Of a stretch of DNA of 59,566 bases, positions 55,642-59,566 are shown one piece after another. Every line of letters starts with the position of its first letter. Within the stretch, counting starts at the first letter, position 1. Origin of the DNA: a virus; IMG/VR virus record IMGVR_UViG_3300015263_001819, positions 1 to 59,566 of that record; one strand, 5' to 3'. The position numbers and the translations under genes were made by a program. The notes below the pieces were generated by a model. That model was not told where the DNA came from, ran no database searches, and saw only the letters and a list, made by a program, of their open reading frames with translations.

Positions 55642-56198
55642 CGCCCGAACGCCGATTGCAGCCACACCGACGCCATGAGCAAGTCGTCCTCGGCGGCGCC
55701 GGACCATCCGCGGTTGTACGGTGCTCGGATGGCGACGCCGAAGCCGCCGCTCGCCTCGGACCACCCCTCGAGGTTGTGAGGCGCGTCGTCGATGAGTGCG
55801 TGGCCGTCGACGAGCGACTTGTCCGAGGCGATGACGATGTCGCGCTTGGCAAACCCGCGGTTTAGGAGCCACTGACAGCGCTCGGCGATCCAGCTCCCGC
55901 CGAGCATCGGCGACGTCAAGCACACGACTCGGTCGGCCCATCCGCGTAGGTGTGCCAAGCCTTCCATGGCGTACGGCAGCTCGCGGAGCCCGAGCACGAA
56001 CCCGGGCGTCGAGACGAGGTCCTTCCACACCGCCTCGTTTTGCGCCTTCGTGCACACGCACTCGGAGAACTCGAAGGACGTGACCTCGTCGTACGTGACG
56101 TCGAGGCCGAACTTCTCGTTGAGACGCTCGAGGTAGGGCGTGACCAAGTCCGCCATCACCCCGTCGCAATCCACCAACACCGTGATCGGGTCATTCAT
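55638..56198 (-). CDS. 5'(3')-deoxyribonucleotidase (HAD, NT5C-like)
   Basis: This 186-residue protein has VLVDCDGVMADLVTPYLERL, the HAD DxDGVxAD motif. CLTSPMLGGSWIAERCQWL and ALIDDAPHNLEGW are motifs II-IV. It dephosphorylates deoxynucleoside monophosphates. The neighbouring MazG-like gene implies joint control of the nucleotide pool. Confidence 0.85.
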   Translation of the reverse strand: MNDPITVLVDCDGVMADLVTPYLERLNEKFGLDVTYDEVTSFEFSECVCTKAQNEAVWKDLVSTPGFVLGLRELPYAMEGLAHLRGWADRVVCLTSPMLGGSWIAERCQWLLNRGFAKRDIVIASDKSLVDGHALIDDAPHNLEGWSEASGGFGVAIRAPYNRGWSGAAEDDLLMASVWLQSAFGR

Positions 56199-56662
56199 CG
56201 GATCCCTCCCCCCTCGACGAAACCGTTCGGGTAGCGCTTAGCGAGCTTTGCCATGTTGGCCTCGAGCACGTCGTCGAGCGTCGCCCCGACGTGGGCGGCG
56301 ATGTCGGAAACCTTCGCGAAAAGCGTTGCTGTGCTCGGACCGTAGTAGCGAATGCACACATAGTCCGACAAGTCGACAACATCCGCCCACAGCTTCGTTT
56401 TGTACGGGCTGCGGTGAGGCTTACTTACGCTCTCTTTGTGGTCCAGCGCCAGCGCCACGGCGTACCAACACACGTCGCCGAGTTCGAGGATGAGTTCCTC
56501 GCGGTCGAGCGTTTTGCCGTGCCATTCGACCTTCTTGACGAGGTCGCACACCTCGCCGAGTTCGCCGATGAGCCCCAAACGAAGGAGCGGCTCGGGCATC
56601 GGCTCGCCGTCTTTGTAGCGGCGACGTTCGATGTCTTGGATGAAGCGTTCGAGGACTGTCAT
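56195..56662 (-). CDS. MazG-like nucleotide pyrophosphohydrolase
   Basis: This 155-residue protein starts at ATG 56662. LLRLGLIGELGEVCDLVKKV and REELILELGDVCWYAVALAL give the EExxE...EExxD metal-binding helices of the MazG superfamily. The C-terminal 70 residues (DYVCIRYYGPSTATLFAKVS) are an extension. It converts NTP or dNTP to monophosphate, and in phages may lower ppGpp. Confidence 0.85.
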   Translation of the reverse strand: MTVLERFIQDIERRRYKDGEPMPEPLLRLGLIGELGEVCDLVKKVEWHGKTLDREELILELGDVCWYAVALALDHKESVSKPHRSPYKTKLWADVVDLSDYVCIRYYGPSTATLFAKVSDIAAHVGATLDDVLEANMAKLAKRYPNGFVEGGGIR

Positions 56663-57213
56663 TGGGCTTCCTTTGCGGTGCGGGTCCACGCCCCGCGGTC
56701 GACGTGGTGGACGATGTGCTCGTTGCGGAGCGTTTGGAGAAGGTTTGACGTCTGCATGTGCGTCATGCCGAAGCGCTTACGAAGATCGGCATTCTCGATA
56801 CGAGTGCCGCGGGGTAGTTGCTCGACGTAGAGCCGAGCGTTAGTGCGCGGGTTCTCGACGGGGGCGGCTTCGGACGCCGGGGCCGTTTCGACGAGGTCGT
56901 CCTTCTCGACGAGGTCGTCCTTCTCGACGAGCGCGGCCAACCACGATTGCGCTCGACGTTTGGCGATACGCTCTTTGGCTAGCTCGGCCTCCAGCTCGCC
57001 GATTTTGACCCACGCCTCGGCTTTTTCGTCGAGGGCTTCGTCCCACATCTTCTGAAGATGGTCTACACGAGCCAAACGGAGTTCGTGCTCCTCGACGTGT
57101 GTTGCGGTGATGGCTTTCCATTTGCGCACCTCCGCCTCGGCGCGGGCTTCGAAGAAGATCGCGATGCCGAGGGCGACGGCCTCTACGAGGCATATCCAAT
57201 GCACGGGGGTCAT
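56659..57213 (-). CDS. membrane-anchored coiled-coil winged-helix protein
   Basis: This is a 184-residue protein. MTPVHWICLVEAVALGIAIF is a transmembrane helix. A long coiled coil (EHELRLARVDHLQKMWDEAL) follows, then two copies of EKDDLV, then a helix-turn-helix (ADLRKRFGMTHMQTSNLLQT) with the winged end GAWTRTAKEAQ. It is a clear paralogue of the next gene. It could tether DNA to the membrane. Confidence 0.72.
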   Translation of the reverse strand: MTPVHWICLVEAVALGIAIFFEARAEAEVRKWKAITATHVEEHELRLARVDHLQKMWDEALDEKAEAWVKIGELEAELAKERIAKRRAQSWLAALVEKDDLVEKDDLVETAPASEAAPVENPRTNARLYVEQLPRGTRIENADLRKRFGMTHMQTSNLLQTLRNEHIVHHVDRGAWTRTAKEAQ

Positions 57214-57644
57214 TTCACACCTTTCGCAGTACGGGTCCAGATACCGTATCGTGTATGCGTCACAAACCCACTGGCCGCCAACGTAGTCATCAAATTAGTA
57301 GCTTGAGCAGACGACAAGCCGAAACGCTCTCGTAGCATAGCTACGGGTATGTCGTGCCCTCTGGGCAAAGAGAGGGCGTACGAGCGCGCTTGGCGCGCGT
57401 TAGGCGCGTGGATGGACGTCTTTGTCTGAGATCTGGCAGGTGTCGATTTGCGTGCCTGGGCTGCGACTTCTTCCATCTTCACCTGAGCCTCTGTTAGTTG
57501 ATTTCTGACAACTGAGAGAGTTGCCTCCAGGCCGGCAGCCGTTTCTCGACACCTCCGTAGGTTGGCCTCGGCTCGGCGCTCTAGAACAAGCGCAGCGATC
57601 AAGGCAACCAGCTCGATCGCGCACACCCAATGCACGGGTGTCAT
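57210..57644 (-). CDS. membrane-anchored winged-helix protein (paralogue)
   Basis: This is a 144-residue protein. MTPVHWVCAIELVALIAALV starts exactly like its neighbour. A shorter coiled coil is followed by MLRERFGLSSAQATNLMTTL and GIWTRTAKGVK, matching the neighbour's HTH and wing. Tandem duplication with divergence of the spacer is evident. Confidence 0.72.
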   Translation of the reverse strand: MTPVHWVCAIELVALIAALVLERRAEANLRRCRETAAGLEATLSVVRNQLTEAQVKMEEVAAQARKSTPARSQTKTSIHAPNARQARSYALSLPRGHDIPVAMLRERFGLSSAQATNLMTTLAASGFVTHTRYGIWTRTAKGVK

Positions 57645-57907
57645 TCGTCGCCCTCCTTCTTCGTGGGCTTCGAGATGGTCGTGCCGCGAAGCGCGATTTG
57701 ATAGTGGTAGTCATCGAGCGTGCGCTCGGGAAGGATGCCGTTCTCGGCGAGGGCGTCTTGGATGGCCTTCTCCTTCTTCCATTGCGCGATGCGCGCGGCT
57801 TTCGCGAGCTTCTTCGGTCGCGGGCGGCGGGCGCGGTCCTCGATGCGCATGAGGAGCGACGCGCCCGCGTTCAACTCCCTTTCGGCTCGTTTCTTGGCCT
57901 TCGACAT
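57641..57907 (-). CDS. small basic protein
   Basis: This 88-residue protein has a strongly basic N-terminal half (KKRAERELNAGASLLMRIED) and an acidic C-terminus. The start is ATG 57907, where TAGAAC (57914-57919) lies 6 nt upstream on the minus strand. It may bind nucleic acid. Confidence 0.6.
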   Translation of the reverse strand: MSKAKKRAERELNAGASLLMRIEDRARRPRPKKLAKAARIAQWKKEKAIQDALAENGILPERTLDDYHYQIALRGTTISKPTKKEGDE

Positions 57908-57913
57908 CCCCTC

Positions 57914-57922
57914 GTTCTAGCG
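57914..57922 (-). promoter_or_regulatory. -10 CGCTAGAAC, leaderless spacing
   Basis: It is placed between the terminator at 57945 and the start of the gene at 57907. The hexamer ends in C instead of T, so it is a weak match. Confidence 0.4.
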
Positions 57923-57944
57923 GGTTTTTCGAGAGGCGCAAAGC

Positions 57945-57979
57945 AAAAACGCCGTCCCCGTTTTAGGAGGGCGGCGTTC
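57945..57979 (-). terminator. rho-independent terminator, minus strand
   Basis: On the minus strand AACGCCG (57978-57972) pairs with CGGCGTT (57954-57948), followed by a T run at 57949-57945. It ends the helicase/OB-protein transcript. Confidence 0.8.
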
Positions 57980-58013
57980 TTACCGGTATCGCAAACCGTA
58001 ACGACTTCGGTGC

Positions 58014-58820
58014 TTACGCCCCGAGCTTCGCCTTCAAGGCGTTCTCGCGGAGTTGCTCCTTCGTCGCTGCGTTGTAGTACCACCCCGGGTGCTTCGGAGC
58101 GCGGGAGACCCACCCCGCCTCGAGCGCGAGGTCCTCGAAAGACTTCTCGGGCTCGGGCGGGGGAGCGTCTTCCTCGTCCGGAGGCGGGGCCTCGTCATCC
58201 GACGGCGCGGGTTCGGAACTAACGGCTTGTCCGTGGGCGCCGGCGGCGACGGGGCCGCGCGGAAGGGGCTCTTGTTCGTCGGACGGGCCGAAGGACAAGA
58301 TGACGGTGTGTTCGCCTTTGGCGTTCACGTGGGGCGCCGCCGTGACCTCGAAGAGGCGGCCGGCCAACGCGCAAACTTCGCTCGTCGGGCGGTCCTTCTC
58401 GAAGTACACGACGCACGAATCGAGGACGTCGTCGTCGAAGAAGTCGAGTTCGTTGCCGCCGTAGCCCATGGCTCCGGCCAGCGCCTTCACGATCTTCCCT
58501 CGCTCGCGGTTCTCCAGGTCTTGCCGGGAGAATCCGCCCTTGGGCGTCACGTTCTCCGGGTAGCACGCCCAATGAAAGGACGAGCCGACTCGTGACGTGG
58601 GCCACTCTTCTCCGCTTTCGCGATTGAAAGTCTCCAGCACTTTTTGTACGGTGTAGTCGATGTGTAGACCGTTGCCATTGCGATCGGGACCGACGCGCAC
58701 GTTGTCGACGCGCGCGAGGTACACCCCGGGCTTCATCTTTTCGCGGTTGAAGTTGGTTTGCGTCGCTCCTGCGATCGACATGCGCCGTGCGCGTACGGGT
58801 GCTTTGGGTGCCATTCTCAT
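58014..58820 (-). CDS. OB-like replication-associated protein
   Basis: This 268-residue protein starts at ATG 58820 (overlapping the upstream stop) or ATG 58814. Residues 30-190 form an alpha/beta or OB-like domain (GVYLARVDNVRVGPDRNGNG, LHIDYTVQKVLETFNRESGE). A Pro/Glu/Asp-rich linker (SDDEAPPPDEEDAPPPEPEK) and a short terminal domain (LALEAGWVSRAPKHPGWYYN) follow. It resembles DUF669/ssDNA-binding proteins next to phage helicases, but the identification is tentative. Confidence 0.6.
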   Translation of the reverse strand: MRMAPKAPVRARRMSIAGATQTNFNREKMKPGVYLARVDNVRVGPDRNGNGLHIDYTVQKVLETFNRESGEEWPTSRVGSSFHWACYPENVTPKGGFSRQDLENRERGKIVKALAGAMGYGGNELDFFDDDVLDSCVVYFEKDRPTSEVCALAGRLFEVTAAPHVNAKGEHTVILSFGPSDEQEPLPRGPVAAGAHGQAVSSEPAPSDDEAPPPDEEDAPPPEPEKSFEDLALEAGWVSRAPKHPGWYYNAATKEQLRENALKAKLGA

Positions 58821-59566
58821 TCGCCTTTCTTCTTCGCTGTTTTCGTTACGCTATCCCACCGAGAGCCGCCTCGAGCAGCCAAGTCACGGGCTTTCGGTAA
58901 GTGAATTTGGGCCACGAAGAGCTTTTGACCTACACGCTGCATCTCCCCCGCGAAACGTGAGCGGGTGTCCTTCTGGGCGTAGAAGGCTTTCAGATGATCA
59001 GCACAACCTAGGTACATCCAATTCTCAACTTTGTCAGCAGTCTGACCCGGGCGGTGGGTTCGTGCAAGCTCTTGTTCGCCCGGCGCGGTCAACCACAAGT
59101 TTTTCGACCACTGGAATTGGAGGTTCTTGCCCGTGCCGTTCGCCGAGAAGGACGCGACGGCGGGCGTGCGCGCAGCGTGGTCTAGGATGGACCGCCCGCG
59201 CGAGTCGAGGCCCTTTCCGCGATAGTAAGGGATGCCGAGGTCGCGCTCGAGGCGTTCGCCGAGTCCGATGGAGGCCGTCCAAATGAGCTGGCCGTGCTCC
59301 TCGACCCACCTAGCGACGGCTTGGATGGCTTCGTCCGAGACCCACACCGCGACGCTGGGGGGCTCTCGGTGCCCCGTACGGGCGCGCTCGAGGTCGCGTT
59401 GCTCTATCCATGCCTCGTACAACCCGCCATCGTCCTCGAGCCCCGCAACGACCGCCGCGGCCATCCGGCCTTCGGTGTCGATGCCGCGACGGTTACGCCG
59501 GATGGCCTCCCGGCACCACTTCGCCCACGCCGAGCGCGCCGAGCGCCACTCCCGCGGGGGCGCCGG
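58817..59566 (-). CDS. SNF2-type helicase, C-terminal part (cut by window edge)
   Basis: The frame is open to the window end. LIWTASIGLGERLERDLGIP and PAVASFSANGTGKNLQFQWS, then EQELARTHRPGQTADKV, are superfamily 2/SNF2 motifs V and VI. The last part runs to the stop at 58817 and overlaps the next gene by 4 bp. Helicase motifs I-IV would lie to the right of the window. It probably remodels DNA at replication. Confidence 0.8.
   Translation of the reverse strand, partial: PAPPREWRSARSAWAKWCREAIRRNRRGIDTEGRMAAAVVAGLEDDGGLYEAWIEQRDLERARTGHREPPSVAVWVSDEAIQAVARWVEEHGQLIWTASIGLGERLERDLGIPYYRGKGLDSRGRSILDHAARTPAVASFSANGTGKNLQFQWSKNLWLTAPGEQELARTHRPGQTADKVENWMYLGCADHLKAFYAQKDTRSRFAGEMQRVGQKLFVAQIHLPKARDLAARGGSRWDSVTKTAKKKGE

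Overview
The window is a large part of the genome of a tailed double-stranded DNA phage with a contractile tail (myovirus morphology) and high GC content. A nearly complete virion module is readable on the plus strand: terminase, portal, MuF-like protein, protease/scaffold, cement protein, DUF2184-type capsid, connectors, sheath, tube, frameshifted chaperone, tape measure, a Pam3-like simple baseplate, and fibre. No integrase, repressor or tRNA was recognised. The host cannot be named. Many genes are preceded by an extended -10 motif (TGC-TANNNT) ending only 5-8 nt before the start codon, which predicts leaderless mRNAs. Other genes carry strong GGAGG ribosome sites, so both initiation modes appear to be used.

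Layout. 1-1970 has no convincing gene. It holds a 59-bp tandem repeat, direct repeats with palindromic cores, a family of diverged CTAG-rich repeats, and a perfect 14-bp hairpin upstream of the terminase genes. 1989-17525 carries packaging and head genes mixed with small unknown genes, among them paralogues flanking the portal, a membrane-anchored SspB-like protein, and a structured RNA candidate behind the capsid gene. 17528-32352 carries a DNA adenine methylase, head-tail connection, LamG/esterase decoration genes, tail and baseplate. 32349-34093 is a minus-strand island of five small genes that splits the baseplate operon. 34158-38566 completes the baseplate and fibre, and 38590-39800 is a probable lysis cassette (XhlA-like/metzincin fusion and SleB-like hydrolase).

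From 39797 to the right end everything is on the minus strand. This is an early/replication region made of tightly overlapping small genes, many of them paralogous pairs. Recognisable members are a family A DNA polymerase, RuvC-like resolvase, Rnl2-like RNA ligase, a ligase-like protein lacking its catalytic lysine, DEDDh exonuclease, a T5 A1-like metallophosphoesterase, SprT-like protease, nucleotide-pool enzymes (MazG-like, 5'-nucleotidase, DUF5664/dATP-dGTP diphosphohydrolase N-domain), an OB-like replication-associated protein, and the C-terminus of an SNF2-type helicase cut by the window edge.

The structural genes form a single plus-strand transcription programme with many internal promoters. 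The replication genes form a minus-strand programme. The two meet twice in tail-to-tail junctions that share one CTAG as the stop codon of both genes. The least explained parts are the promoter/leaderless system, the ~156-nt RNA fold, and the accessory proteins inserted in structural operons.
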